DNA of 48,645 nt from JACRBK01 sp964427955 (lineage in GTDB: Bacteria; Chloroflexota; Anaerolineae; Aggregatilineales; Aggregatilineaceae), in assembly GCA_964427955.1 (NCBI GenBank), contig CAYRWY010000006.1:1-48645 (forward strand), written 5' to 3'. Position 1 is the stretch's first letter, and each line of letters opens with the position of its first letter. Both the position numbers and the translations under genes were made by a program. This document shows positions 24,246 to 34,179 of this stretch, one piece after another. The notes under the pieces are model-generated. The model made no database searches and was not told where the DNA came from. It saw nothing but the letters and a program-made list of their open reading frames with translations.

Positions 24246-24249
<4 letters not shown>
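23392..24249 (+). CDS. lysX: LysW--alpha-aminoadipate ligase LysX
   Basis: This 285-residue ATP-grasp ligase joins the amino group of alpha-aminoadipate to the C-terminal Glu of LysW. The RimK-like fold shows PAVLKPVVGSWGRLLA (ATP-binding), YVQEYIAKPERDIRAFVVG and the metal-binding CEVNHTMEFRNS. The ATG at 23392 overlaps the lysW stop; the frame is open upstream but would overlap lysW entirely. LysX and ArgX (glutamate-specific) are closely related; the surrounding homocitrate pathway genes favour aminoadipate, but use of glutamate for ornithine cannot be excluded. Confidence 0.93.
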
Positions 24250-25294
<1,045 letters not shown>

Positions 25295-25298
<4 letters not shown>

Positions 25299-26101
25299 AC
25301 CACGTCTTGAAAGTTGGCGGCGGGGCGGGCATCGACCACGCCGCGACCCTGCGTAACCTGGCGCTGCGCGTGCAGTGCGGCGAACGGTGGGTGCTGGTGC
25401 ACGGCGCGAGCGCCGCGACGAACGCGCTGGCCGAACAGGCCGGATACCAGGTCAAAACCATCGTCAGTCCCGGCGGGCATACCAGCCGCTACACCGACGC
25501 GCGCATGATCGAAATCTACCGGGAAGCGGTCGCGCTGGTGAACCGGCAGATCGTCGCCCAGTTGGATACCTGCGGCGTCGCGGCGCTGGGGCTGCCGGAG
25601 CCGGGCGTCATCCAGGCGCGGCGGAAAACGGCGATCCGTGCCATCCAGAACGGGCGCAACGTCGTGATCCGCGACGACTATTCGGGCACGATCACCGGGA
25701 TCGAGCACCGCGCCCTTCACGCCGCGCTCGACGCCGGGCTGGTGCCGGTCGTGGCCCCCATCGCGCTGGGTGAGGAGTTCGAGGCGCTGAACGTCGATGG
25801 CGACCTGGTCGCGGCGACCATCGCCCAGGAATTGCAGGCGGACACGTTCATGATTTTGAGCAACGTGCCGGGCCTGCTGCGCGACGTCAACAACCCCGAC
25901 TCGCTCGTGGGCTGCTTCAACCTGTACGAACTGGGCAGCTACGAGCCTCTGGCCCAGGGCCGCATGAAAAAGAAGCTGCTGGCGGCGCAGCAAGCCCAGG
26001 CCGCGCATATCATCCTGGCCGACGCCCGCCTCGAAAGCCCGATCGATTTCGCGCTGGCCGGTGGCGGCACGCACATTCTGAACGAGGTGCGCCATGCTTG
26101 A
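25295..26101 (+). CDS. lysZ: LysW-aminoadipate kinase LysZ (ArgB-like)
   Basis: This 268-residue amino-acid kinase phosphorylates the aminoadipyl side chain held on LysW. It shows the N-terminal KVGGGAG glycine loop, VLVHGASAATN, the middle DGDLVAATIAQEL block (NVDGDLVAA) and the late KKKLLAAQQA. It is close to N-acetylglutamate kinase in fold and length. GGAGGG precedes the ATG, which overlaps the lysY stop; it ends 8 bases inside lysJ. Confidence 0.92.
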
Positions 26102-27251
26102 GTTAGAAGACCAACATAGCAGCGGCGCCTACGTCAAACGCGACGTGCAGATCGTGTGCGGCGCAGGGGCCCGCCTGGAAGATGCGCACGGCAAATCGTA
26201 CATCGACCTGGTGAGCGGCGTAGGCGTCGCCAATCTCGGCCACAGCCACCCGGCCATCCTGAACGCCATCCAACGGCAGGCGGCGGAGTTGATCACCTGC
26301 CCGGAGCTGTTCCATAACCCCGTGCGGGCGCGCTACCAGGCCGAACTGTGCCGGGTGGCCGACATGCCGCGCGTGTTCCTGTGCAACAGCGGCACCGAAG
26401 CGGTCGAGGGCGCGCTCAAAATCGCCCGGCTGAGAACGGGCCGCCCCGGCATCGTCGCGGCGATGCGCGGCTTTCATGGCCGCACGATGGGCGCGCTCAG
26501 CACCACCTGGAACAAAACCTACCGCGCTCCGTTTGAACCGCTGCTCCCCCAAGTCACCCACATTCCTTATAACAACCCGGAACGACTGGCCGAAGCCCTG
26601 AACGACACCATCGGCGCCGTGATTCTGGAGCCGGTCCAGGGCGAAGGCGGCGTGTATCCCGCGCAGGAAGGCTATTTGCAGGCGGCGGCAGACTTGTGCC
26701 GGGCGAATGGATCGCTGCTGATCATCGACGCCGTGCAGACCGGCTTCGGGCGCACCGGGACGTTCTTCGGCTACGAACAGGACGGCATCCGGCCTGACCT
26801 GGTCTGTCTCGCCAAGAGCATCGCCGGGGGTCTCCCGATGGGCGCCGTGTTGCTGAGCGAAACCGTCGGCCCGCTGTCGCCCGCCTCGCATGGCAGCACG
26901 TTCGGTGGCAATCCGCTCGCCTGCGCCGCCGGGCTGGCCGTGCTCGACGTGCTGGAACACAGCGACCTGATCCCGCGTGCCGGGCGGTTGGGGTCGCAGG
27001 TCCTGGAACACCTCCGGCAAAACCTGACCGGCGACGCCGTGCGCGACGTGCGGGGCCGGGGTTTTCTGATCGGCATCGAACTGCGGAGCAAAGTGGCTCC
27101 CATCCTGGCCGAATTGCAGGCGCGCGGCGTATTGGCGCTGCCCGCCGGTCCCACCGTGCTGCGGCTGCTGCCGCCGCTGGTCATCTCGGAAGCAGATTTA
27201 TGGCAGGCCATCGAAGCTGTCGTGGAGGTCCTCAACCATGCCACTGAATAA
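26094..27251 (+). CDS. lysJ: LysW-aminoadipate semialdehyde aminotransferase LysJ
   Basis: This 385-residue class III PLP aminotransferase converts LysW-bound aminoadipate semialdehyde to LysW-lysine, with glutamate as the likely amino donor. The PLP lysine is Lys241 in CLAKSIAGGLPMGA. Other marks are FLCNSGTEAVEGALKIAR, GFHGRTMGAL and the IIDAVQTGFGRTG Asp that contacts the ring nitrogen. It resembles ArgD; cluster context assigns it to lysine. It overlaps the homocitrate synthase start by 14 bases. Confidence 0.92.
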   Translation: MLELEDQHSSGAYVKRDVQIVCGAGARLEDAHGKSYIDLVSGVGVANLGHSHPAILNAIQRQAAELITCPELFHNPVRARYQAELCRVADMPRVFLCNSGTEAVEGALKIARLRTGRPGIVAAMRGFHGRTMGALSTTWNKTYRAPFEPLLPQVTHIPYNNPERLAEALNDTIGAVILEPVQGEGGVYPAQEGYLQAAADLCRANGSLLIIDAVQTGFGRTGTFFGYEQDGIRPDLVCLAKSIAGGLPMGAVLLSETVGPLSPASHGSTFGGNPLACAAGLAVLDVLEHSDLIPRAGRLGSQVLEHLRQNLTGDAVRDVRGRGFLIGIELRSKVAPILAELQARGVLALPAGPTVLRLLPPLVISEADLWQAIEAVVEVLNHATE

Positions 27252-28380
27252 CTATCACATCATCGAAAGCACGCTGCGCGAAGGGGAGCAGTTCAGCACC
27301 GCCACCTTTTCCACCGCGCAGAAAATCGAGATCGCCGGGCTGCTGGACGAATTCGGCGTCGAAATGATCGAAATGACCTCGCCCTGCGCCTCGCCGCAAA
27401 GCGCCGCCGACATTCGCGCGGTGGTCGCGTCGGGCCTGCGCGCCCAGGTGCTCACGCACATCCGCTGCCACAAAGACGACGCCCGGCGCGCGCTGGAAAC
27501 CGGCGTAGACGGGCTGGACATCGTGATCGGGACGTCGCCGCAGCTCATGCAGCACAGCCACGGCAAAAATATCAGCGAGATCATCGACCTGGCGGCGGAC
27601 GTGCTCAGCTTCATCCGTGCCCAGGCCCCGGACATCATCCTGCGCTTCAGCACCGAAGACACCTTCCGCAGCCGGGAGTCCGATCTGCTGCGCGTCTACC
27701 TGTCCATCGCCGATCTGAAGCTGGTCAACCGGCTGGGCGTGGCGGACACGGTCGGCGTCGCCATGCCGCAGCAGGTCTACGCGATGGTCCACCAACTGGT
27801 GCGCCTGACCGGCCTGGACGTCGAATTCCACGGCCACAACGACAGCGGGTGCGCTATCGCCAACGCCTGCGCCGCGCTCGAAGCCGGGGCGACGCACATC
27901 GACACCACCGTGCTGGGCATCGGCGAGCGCAACGGGATCACCCCGCTGGGCGGGCTGATCGCGCGGCTCTACACCCTGAACCGGACCTACGTGGCGAAGT
28001 ACAACCTGCCGCTGCTGCCGACCATCGACCGGCGCGTCGCGGACATCTGCCGGATCGAGATTCCGTTCAGCAATTACATCACCGGGGCCAGCGCCTTCAT
28101 CCACAAGGCGGGCATCCACACCAAAGCGGTGCTGGCCGATCCCTCGACTTACGAGATTTTGCAGCCGCAGGACTTCGGCCTGAACCGCGAAGTCGCCATC
28201 GGCCACCGGCTGACCGGCTGGAACGCGCTGCGCGAGCGGGCGCTGGTGCTGGGCCTGAACCTGGACGAGCGCACGCTGCGCGCCGTCACCCAGGACGTGA
28301 AGCGCCGGGCCGACACTCAACCGCTGAGGATCGACGAGATCGATCACCTTCTGATGGTCGCAGCGGGGGCGCAGCTATGA
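27238..28380 (+). CDS. lysS: Homocitrate synthase
   Basis: This 380-residue enzyme condenses 2-oxoglutarate with acetyl-CoA to homocitrate, the first step of the aminoadipate route and the usual point of lysine feedback. It has the metal-binding STLREGEQF at the N-terminus, STEDTFRS, the HxH site in FHGHND and GERNGITPLGG. Those features, plus the absence of a LeuA-type C-terminal regulatory domain and the cluster context, favour homocitrate over isopropylmalate synthase. The ATG overlaps lysJ and the stop overlaps lysT (ATGA). Confidence 0.9.
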   Translation: MPLNNYHIIESTLREGEQFSTATFSTAQKIEIAGLLDEFGVEMIEMTSPCASPQSAADIRAVVASGLRAQVLTHIRCHKDDARRALETGVDGLDIVIGTSPQLMQHSHGKNISEIIDLAADVLSFIRAQAPDIILRFSTEDTFRSRESDLLRVYLSIADLKLVNRLGVADTVGVAMPQQVYAMVHQLVRLTGLDVEFHGHNDSGCAIANACAALEAGATHIDTTVLGIGERNGITPLGGLIARLYTLNRTYVAKYNLPLLPTIDRRVADICRIEIPFSNYITGASAFIHKAGIHTKAVLADPSTYEILQPQDFGLNREVAIGHRLTGWNALRERALVLGLNLDERTLRAVTQDVKRRADTQPLRIDEIDHLLMVAAGAQL

Positions 28381-29633
28381 GCGGCAGAACCTTCGCAGAA
28401 AAAGCCCTGGCGCGCGCGGCGCACGTGTCCGACGCCCGCGCCGGGGACATCCTGGACGTCGCGCCCGACCAGGTCTTCAGCCACGACAATTCGGCGGCGA
28501 TCCGCCAAATCTTCGAGACCATCGGCGCCGCCCGGATGGTGCGCCCGGAGCGCGTCGCGATCACCTTCGATCACGCCGTCCCGGCGCCGACCACACGCCA
28601 CGCCCAGAATCACGCCGAGATCCGCGAATGGGTGCAGCAGCAGGGGATCGGGCACCTGTTCGAGGTCGGGCGCGGCATTTGCCATCAGGTGCTCAGCGAA
28701 GAAGGGCTGGCGCTGCCCGGCGAGACGATCCTGGGCGCGGACAGCCACAGCACCCATTACGGCTGGCTGGGCGCGTTCGGGGCAGGCGTGGGGCGGACCG
28801 AAATGGCGGCGCTGTGGGCGACCGGCGAACTGTGGATGCGCGTGCCGGAAACGATCCGGATCGTGCTGAGCGGCGCGCTGCGGCCCGGCACGACCAGCAA
28901 AGACCTGAGCCTGCACATCCTGAGCCTGTTGGGCGCGGACGGCGGGCTGTATACCGCGCTAGAATTCGCGGGCGACACGCTCGGCAGCCTCACGCTGGAC
29001 TCGCGCGCCGTGATCCCGAATATGATGGCGGAATGTGGCGCGAAAAACGCCTACCTGCCGCCCGATCAGGCCATCTTCGATTACCTGGCCCCGCGCCAGC
29101 AGCGCGACTACACGCCGCTGTATCCTGATGCCGACGCGGAGTATGCCGCCGAACATCACATCGACGTCAGCGGCCTGGAGCCGCAGGTCGCCCTGCCCGA
29201 CCGGCCTGACAACGTAGTGCCGCTGTCGCAGATCGCCGGACAGCCGATCCAGCAGGCGTTCTTGGGCACCTGCACCAATGGCCGGTTGGAAGACCTGCAA
29301 GCCGCGGCGGACGTGCTGCGCGGGCACAAGGTGCGCTGCCGCCTGGTGGTCATCCCGGCCAGCTCCCAAGTCCTGCTCGAAGCCACCCGCGCGGGCATCA
29401 TCGAGACGCTGCTCGAAGCGGGCGCGGCGCTCGGCACGCCGGGCTGCGGCCCGTGCATGGGCAATCACATGGGCATCCCCGCGCCCAACGAGGCGACCAT
29501 CAGCTCCGCCAACCGCAATTTCAAGGGGCGTATGGGCACGCCCGAAGCGCCGATCTACCTGGCCAGTCCCGCCGTCGTCGCCGCCAGCGCCATTCGCGGC
29601 GCCATCGCCGATCCGAAGGAGTTTCTGTCATGA
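28377..29633 (+). CDS. lysT: Homoaconitase large subunit
   Basis: This 418-residue iron-sulfur protein, with LysU, isomerises homocitrate to homoisocitrate through homoaconitate. The three [4Fe-4S] ligands are Cys299 in GTCTNGR and Cys357 and Cys360 in GCGPCMG. It is the short, split form of the aconitase family, shared with LeuC of archaeal type; the gene setting assigns it to lysine, though dual use in leucine synthesis is possible. The frame is open upstream into the homocitrate synthase gene, but the ATG at 28377 overlaps that stop (ATGA) and gives the family N-terminus. Confidence 0.92.
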   Translation: MSGRTFAEKALARAAHVSDARAGDILDVAPDQVFSHDNSAAIRQIFETIGAARMVRPERVAITFDHAVPAPTTRHAQNHAEIREWVQQQGIGHLFEVGRGICHQVLSEEGLALPGETILGADSHSTHYGWLGAFGAGVGRTEMAALWATGELWMRVPETIRIVLSGALRPGTTSKDLSLHILSLLGADGGLYTALEFAGDTLGSLTLDSRAVIPNMMAECGAKNAYLPPDQAIFDYLAPRQQRDYTPLYPDADAEYAAEHHIDVSGLEPQVALPDRPDNVVPLSQIAGQPIQQAFLGTCTNGRLEDLQAAADVLRGHKVRCRLVVIPASSQVLLEATRAGIIETLLEAGAALGTPGCGPCMGNHMGIPAPNEATISSANRNFKGRMGTPEAPIYLASPAVVAASAIRGAIADPKEFLS

Positions 29634-29970
29634 TCACCGAACACCGCTGTTGGGTCTACGGCGACGACGTCAACACCGACGTGATTTTTCCGGGCCGCTA
29701 CACCTACACGCTGACAGCCCCGGAGGACATCGCCGCGCACGCCCTGGAAGACCTCGATCCGGCCTTTGCGACCAGCGTCCAGCCCGGTGATGTGATCGTC
29801 GCCGGGCGGAACTGGGGCTGCGGCAGCAGCCGCGAGCAGGCCGTCACCACGCTCAAATTCGCCGGGGTGCGGATCGTCGTGGCGGCGTCGTTTGGCCGCA
29901 TCTACTTTCGCAACTGCATCAATCAAGGCGTGCTGCCGGTGGTCTGCCCGGCCCTGCACACCCTCGTACA
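29630..29970 (+). CDS. lysU: Homoaconitase small subunit, truncated by an assembly gap
   Basis: The first 113 residues of the swivel-domain subunit are present: WVYGDDVNTDVIFPGRYTY at the N-terminus, GRNWGCGSSREQA (substrate-binding) and ASFGRIYFRNCINQG. The family length is about 160, so roughly 50 residues fall in the run of Ns. The ATG overlaps the lysT stop by 4 bases. There is no reason to think the gene is broken in the organism. Confidence 0.92.
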
Positions 29971-30070
29971 NNNNNNNNNNNNNNNNNNNNNNNNNNNNNN
30001 NNNNNNNNNNNNNNNNNNNNNNNNNNNNNNNNNNNNNNNNNNNNNNNNNNNNNNNNNNNNNNNNNNNNNN
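29971..30070. other. Assembly gap (100 N)
   Basis: Exactly 100 Ns separate lysU from the homoisocitrate dehydrogenase gene. The missing C-terminus of the first and N-terminus of the second sum to about 100 residues, so the true distance is probably near 300 bases and the N count a placeholder. Confidence 0.95.
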
Positions 30071-30908
30071 CGGGAACGCCCTGCCGCCCGACACGCTGGC
30101 GCGGTGCGCAGCCGGTGACGCGATCCTGTTTGGCGCGACCAGCTCGCCGATGACCAAAGTAGAAGGCTACAAAAGTCCGGTGCTGGCGCTGCGCCGCCAT
30201 TTCGACCTGTTCGCCAACTTGCGCCCGGCCCGCCAGGACGGCATCGATCTGCTGATCGTGCGCGAAAACACCGAAGGGCTGTACAGCGGGCGCGAGCGGG
30301 TGGAAGACGGCGGCGCGACGGCCATCACCGAGCGCGTGATCACCGCGCAGGCCAGCGAGCGCATCGTCCGCACGGCGTGCGAGCAGGCGCGGGCACGCCG
30401 GGGCAAGCTCACCCTGGTGCACAAAGCGAATGTGCTCAAAGAAACCTGCGGCCTGTTCCGCAGGGTGGGATTAGAAGTCACGGCGCTGTATCCCGACCTG
30501 GCCGTCGATGAGCTGCTGGTCGATGCCGCCGCGATGTGGCTGGTGCAGAACCCGGCGCGCTTCGACGTGATCGTGACCACCAACCTGTTCGGCGACATCC
30601 TGAGCGACATCGCGGCAGGACTGACCGGTGGGCTGGGGATCGCGCCGTCGGCCAACCTGGGCGCGGGACGTCCGGCCCTGTTCGAGCCGGTGCACGGCAG
30701 TGCGCCGGACATTGCGGGCCAGGGAATCGCCGACCCGCGCGCGGCGATCTTGAGCGCGGCGCTGCTGCTCGACTTCCTGGGCTATGGGGAGCAGGCCGCG
30801 ACCGTGCGGCGGATCACCTACGCCACGCCGCACAGCGGCCAAACCGACCGCACCACACAGACCATCATCCAGCAGCTTGGCCAGGAGAGCGCCGCATGGA
30901 ATCGCTGA
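30071..30908 (+). CDS. Homoisocitrate dehydrogenase, N-terminus lost in the gap
   Basis: About 278 residues remain of this NAD-dependent decarboxylating dehydrogenase, which makes 2-oxoadipate from homoisocitrate. Visible motifs are VEGYKSPVLALRRHFDLFAN (substrate loop), VRENTEGLYSG, the catalytic Lys in LVHKANVLKET, TNLFGDILSD (metal Asp) and HGSAPDIAGQGIADP. The loop before the double Arg resembles homoisocitrate dehydrogenases more than LeuB. About 45-50 N-terminal residues should lie in the preceding Ns. It overlaps lysK by 13 bases. Confidence 0.88.
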
Positions 30909-31936
30909 TTATCGAACTGGTCCGGCGTTACAGCCCGTCCGAACACGAAGCGCCAGCGGTGGAATACCTGGTGGATTGGATGCGGGATCACAGCTTCGCG
31001 GCGGAGATCGACGCGGTAGGCAACGCGGTCGGGAGCCGCGGTCCCGCCGCCGCCGCCCACACCCTGCTGCTGCTGGGCCACATCGACACGGTGCCGGGCG
31101 AAATCCCGGTGCGGGTGGAAGAGGGCGTGCTGTTTGGCCGGGGCAGCGTGGACGCCAAAGGACCGCTGGGCGCGTTTGCCGACGCGGCGGCCCAGGCTAC
31201 GCTGCCGCCGGGCTGGCAGGTGATCGTGGTGGGAGCCGTCGAAGAAGAAACCGCCACCAGCCGGGGAGCCTACCACATCCGGGATCGCCTCGCGCCGGAC
31301 CTGTGCGTGATTGGCGAGCCGAGCGGGGCCGACCGGATCACGCTGGGCTACAAGGGCCGTCTGCTGCTGGACTACACGCTGACGCGCCCGGTCGCGCATT
31401 CCGCCCGCCCGGAACCGACCGTCGGCGCGTTGGGAGCGAGCTTCTGGCAGGCGATCCTGGCCTGGGTGGCGCAGCAAAATAACGGGAGCGGACGCATCTT
31501 CGACCAGATCACACCCAGCCTGCGCGCCATCAACACCCGCTCCGATCACTTCTACGACACGCTGGATATGACGGTGGCGTTCCGCCTCCCGCCGCAGACC
31601 ACGCCCGACGCCGTGCAGGCAGCGGTAGCGGCGCTGGCCGAGCCGGACGGCACGCTCCACGCCCACAACGCCGAATATGCCTACCAGGGCGACAAAAACA
31701 ACGTGTTGGTCCGGGGCATGTTGGCCGCCATCCGCGCGCAGGGCCATCCGGCGGGCTTCGTCTTGAAAAGCGGAACCAGCGATATGAACGTGGTGGGGAC
31801 GCGCTGGACCTGCCCGATCATCGCTTACGGGCCGGGCGACAGCAATCTCGATCACACGCCCGACGAACACCTGTCGCTGGCGGAGTATGACAGCGCGGTG
31901 GCGACGCTGCGGCACCTGATCGAGCACCTGGCCTGA
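30896..31936 (+). CDS. lysK: LysW-lysine carboxypeptidase LysK
   Basis: This 346-residue M20-family metallopeptidase frees lysine from LysW in the last step of the route. The metal ligands and base are visible: His62 and Asp64 in GHIDTVPG, bridging Asp86 in VDAKGPL, Glu116/Glu117 in VEEET. The length is that of LysK/ArgE relatives without an added lid domain. It ends the lysine operon; a perfect 10-bp hairpin with a T-rich tail follows 4 bases after the stop. Confidence 0.92.
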   Translation: MESLIIELVRRYSPSEHEAPAVEYLVDWMRDHSFAAEIDAVGNAVGSRGPAAAAHTLLLLGHIDTVPGEIPVRVEEGVLFGRGSVDAKGPLGAFADAAAQATLPPGWQVIVVGAVEEETATSRGAYHIRDRLAPDLCVIGEPSGADRITLGYKGRLLLDYTLTRPVAHSARPEPTVGALGASFWQAILAWVAQQNNGSGRIFDQITPSLRAINTRSDHFYDTLDMTVAFRLPPQTTPDAVQAAVAALAEPDGTLHAHNAEYAYQGDKNNVLVRGMLAAIRAQGHPAGFVLKSGTSDMNVVGTRWTCPIIAYGPGDSNLDHTPDEHLSLAEYDSAVATLRHLIEHLA

Positions 31937-31940
31937 CGGT

Positions 31941-31970
31941 GAAGCCCTGGGAATTCCAGGGCTTCTCTTT
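31941..31970 (+). terminator. Intrinsic terminator of the lysine operon
   Basis: A perfect 10-bp stem GAAGCCCTGG/CCAGGGCTTC with a 5-base loop is followed by TCTTT, directly after lysK. Confidence 0.8.
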
Positions 31971-31979
31971 AGGATGGAT

Positions 31980-32486
31980 TCACGACTCAGTCCGGCGCCG
32001 TCCACGCATGTCCTGTTCCAGAGACCACGTCGCGCCGTCGTCGAACGACACTTCGCCGAGCCATAAAAACGACTCGGCGGTGATCGCGGTGAAGCTCCAC
32101 CGCTCGCGGCGGCGCGGATCGGTCCCGACCCCTTCCTGAACGATCCGATCCCCTAGTTTGCGGCCCTGCAAATGGACGAATTCGCCCCCGGCGGGCTGCA
32201 TCCAGGCGACGTGCCAAACCCCCAGCGCCGCATCGTAGCAGCGTAAGGTCGTGCCAAACTGGTGAGCGGGCGCACCCGTGCCAAACAAGACATCCTGGAC
32301 GCCCCGCCCGCCCAGAATCCAGGTGAAGTGCCATTCGCCAGTCCCCTTCTTTTGCTCACCGCCGGGCTGGTACCAGGTGACGTCCACGTCCCAGGAGCCG
32401 ATCAAAGGACGGTAGAGCAGCGCCTGCTCGTCTTCAGCATATGGACCAGAAGCGGCCAATAACTCAAAAATATCCGGACGTTCCAT
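31980..32486 (-). CDS. Hypothetical protein, calycin-like
   Basis: I do not recognise this 168-residue protein with certainty. It has an IGSWDVDVTWYQPGG strand-turn, GTGEWHFTWILGGRGVQDV, then alternating beta-strand-like segments with many Trp and a late WSFTAITAESFLW and DDGATW. This is reminiscent of DUF1579-like calycin beta-barrels. There is no signal peptide or membrane span. GGAGGAG precedes the ATG. It is transcribed alone, away from the mttB-like gene. Confidence 0.7.
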   Translation of the reverse strand: MERPDIFELLAASGPYAEDEQALLYRPLIGSWDVDVTWYQPGGEQKKGTGEWHFTWILGGRGVQDVLFGTGAPAHQFGTTLRCYDAALGVWHVAWMQPAGGEFVHLQGRKLGDRIVQEGVGTDPRRRERWSFTAITAESFLWLGEVSFDDGATWSLEQDMRGRRRTES

Positions 32487-32535
32487 GACACTCCTCCAAC
32501 TTCAGCACACCGCGTGACAAAGAACAGATGTTCTT

Positions 32536-32564
32536 ATACTATCTCACTAAACCTATTCAGACAA
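32536..32564 (-). promoter_or_regulatory. Possible promoter of the hypothetical gene
   Basis: On the minus strand TTGTCT (32564-32559) and TAGTAT (32541-32536) are 17 bases apart and lie 50 bases before the ATG. The match is moderate. Confidence 0.38.
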
Positions 32565-32639
32565 AAACGCCCAGGGATCAGGATATGGGATACAATAAGC
32601 TCTTTGTGCTGCCGCTTTGGATCAGAGAGGTTTCCAGAC

Positions 32640-34067
32640 ATGACGCTTGCCACCGGCCAGTTCCCCCTATTTCGTAAACTCACCGACGATCAGCTTCGCC
32701 GGATACATCACGCCAGCCTCGAAATCCTGGAACGGACCGGGGTGCACCTGTTTGATGATGAGGCGCTGAGCCTGCTCCGCCAGATCGGAGTCACGCCCGA
32801 CGCCGAAGGCCGCGTCCATCTCCCCGCAGAACGGGTCGAATGGGCCTTGAAGCTGGCCCCCAAGAGCATCACGCTCTACGACCGGCACGGCAACGGGGTG
32901 ATGCCGCTGGAAGGCTATAACGTGTTTTATGGCCCCGGATCGGACTGCCCCCACGTCATCGATCTCAACAGCGGCGAGATGCGCCCGGCCCTGCTGCAGG
33001 ACGGCAGCGACGGCATCCGCCTGAGTGACGCGCTACCCAACATCGATTTCGTCATGTCGTTCTGCCTGGCCACCGATGTCGATCAGAACCTGCTGGGGCG
33101 CTACCAGATGCGCGAGATGCTGGCCCAAAGCACCAAGCCCAGCCTGTTCGTCACCACCGATTTCGCCACGACCGTGGATGTCATCGAGATGGCCGAAGTG
33201 GTCGCGGGCGGTGCCGAGGCGCTGCGCCAGAAACCGATCACGGCCTGCTATATCAACGTGACCGGGCCGCTGCGCCACAACCAGGACTCGCTGCAAAAGC
33301 TGCTGTTCCTGTCGGGCAAAGGACTGCCCTTCACCTATGTGCCGGTCGTCCTGCGCGGGCTGAATGGCCCGGTCACGACGGCGGGCGCGATTGCCCTGGC
33401 CAACGCGGGCGAAATGGTGGGGGTGGTGCTCGCGCAGCTCAAGCGCGAAGGAACGCCGATCATCGTCAGCGGCGGCACCAACGATACCGTGGACATGCGC
33501 ACCCTGGTCGGTTCCTACGCCGCGCCGGAGAACCGCGTCATGTTCATGGAGATGGCGCATCATTACGGCCTGCCCATGTTCGGCCTGGGCGGCGGCAGCG
33601 ATTCCAAGCTCCCCGACGAACAGGCCGCCGCCGAAGCCGCCCTGACGCTCATGGTCGAAACGCTCAGCGGCGCGCACCTGATCCACGACGTCGGCTACCT
33701 GGCGTCCGGCATGAGCGCGTCGCTTACCCAACTGGTGATCTGCGACGAGATTATCGGGTGGATCAAGCGTTTCACGCAGCCGGTCGAAGTCAACGACGAG
33801 ACGCTGGCGCTCGATCTGATCGACGAGATCAAAGCCGAGGGGCAGTACCTGGCCGATGCGCACACGACGACCCATTTTCGCCAGGACTGGTACTCCAGGC
33901 TCTTCGACCGCCAAAATATCGACGGGTGGAAAGCCGCCGGTGCGACTTCCCTCAGACAGCGGGCCGCGCTCCACGCGCGCCAACTGCTGGCCAAGCACCA
34001 GCCCGACCCGCTGCCCGACGATATGCTGGCAGTCCTGAACCGCATCATCGAACGGGCCGCTCGCTAG
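32640..34067 (+). CDS. MttB-family (trimethylamine methyltransferase-like) protein, non-pyrrolysine
   Basis: This 475-residue protein belongs to the trimethylamine methyltransferase (MttB/COG5598) TIM-barrel superfamily, recognisable by the N-terminal IHHASLEILERTGV and by LVTTDFAT-, PITACYINVTGPL- and GGGSDSKLPDEQAAAEA-like segments. True MttB reads through an amber codon as pyrrolysine; here the frame has no internal TAG, so it is a non-Pyl member. Characterised relatives (MtgB, MtpB, MtcB) demethylate betaines to a corrinoid protein. No corrinoid protein gene is nearby, so the acceptor is unknown. GAGAGG precedes the ATG at 32640; the frame is open further upstream. An AOR gene follows after 112 bases. 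Confidence 0.85.
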   Translation: MTLATGQFPLFRKLTDDQLRRIHHASLEILERTGVHLFDDEALSLLRQIGVTPDAEGRVHLPAERVEWALKLAPKSITLYDRHGNGVMPLEGYNVFYGPGSDCPHVIDLNSGEMRPALLQDGSDGIRLSDALPNIDFVMSFCLATDVDQNLLGRYQMREMLAQSTKPSLFVTTDFATTVDVIEMAEVVAGGAEALRQKPITACYINVTGPLRHNQDSLQKLLFLSGKGLPFTYVPVVLRGLNGPVTTAGAIALANAGEMVGVVLAQLKREGTPIIVSGGTNDTVDMRTLVGSYAAPENRVMFMEMAHHYGLPMFGLGGGSDSKLPDEQAAAEAALTLMVETLSGAHLIHDVGYLASGMSASLTQLVICDEIIGWIKRFTQPVEVNDETLALDLIDEIKAEGQYLADAHTTTHFRQDWYSRLFDRQNIDGWKAAGATSLRQRAALHARQLLAKHQPDPLPDDMLAVLNRIIERAAR

Positions 34068-34179
34068 ACTGCGATTCATCATCAAGGGTTGGTTCATTTT
34101 GTCTGATGTCTTGGAGCCAGAAGCATGGTAGCTTTATAGTAGCTTCATTTCTATTCAACGAAGGCGCGCAATACGGCCT

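Noticed and set aside
27849..28376. Upstream extension of the lysT frame into homocitrate synthase
   Set aside because: The extension is a shadow of another reading frame; the ATG at 28377 overlaps the preceding stop codon in the ATGA pattern used throughout the operon.
29971..30070. Possible gene break or insertion between lysU and the dehydrogenase
   Set aside because: The region is a run of Ns with intact frames on both sides, so it is an assembly gap.
32640..34067. Pyrrolysine-containing MttB
   Set aside because: The frame has no internal amber codon, so this is a non-pyrrolysine member of the superfamily.
34081..34179. Promoter for the AOR gene (TTGGAG, 18 bases, TATAGT)
   Set aside because: The -35 box matches only three of six bases; co-transcription with the mttB-like gene is just as likely, so I did not list it.
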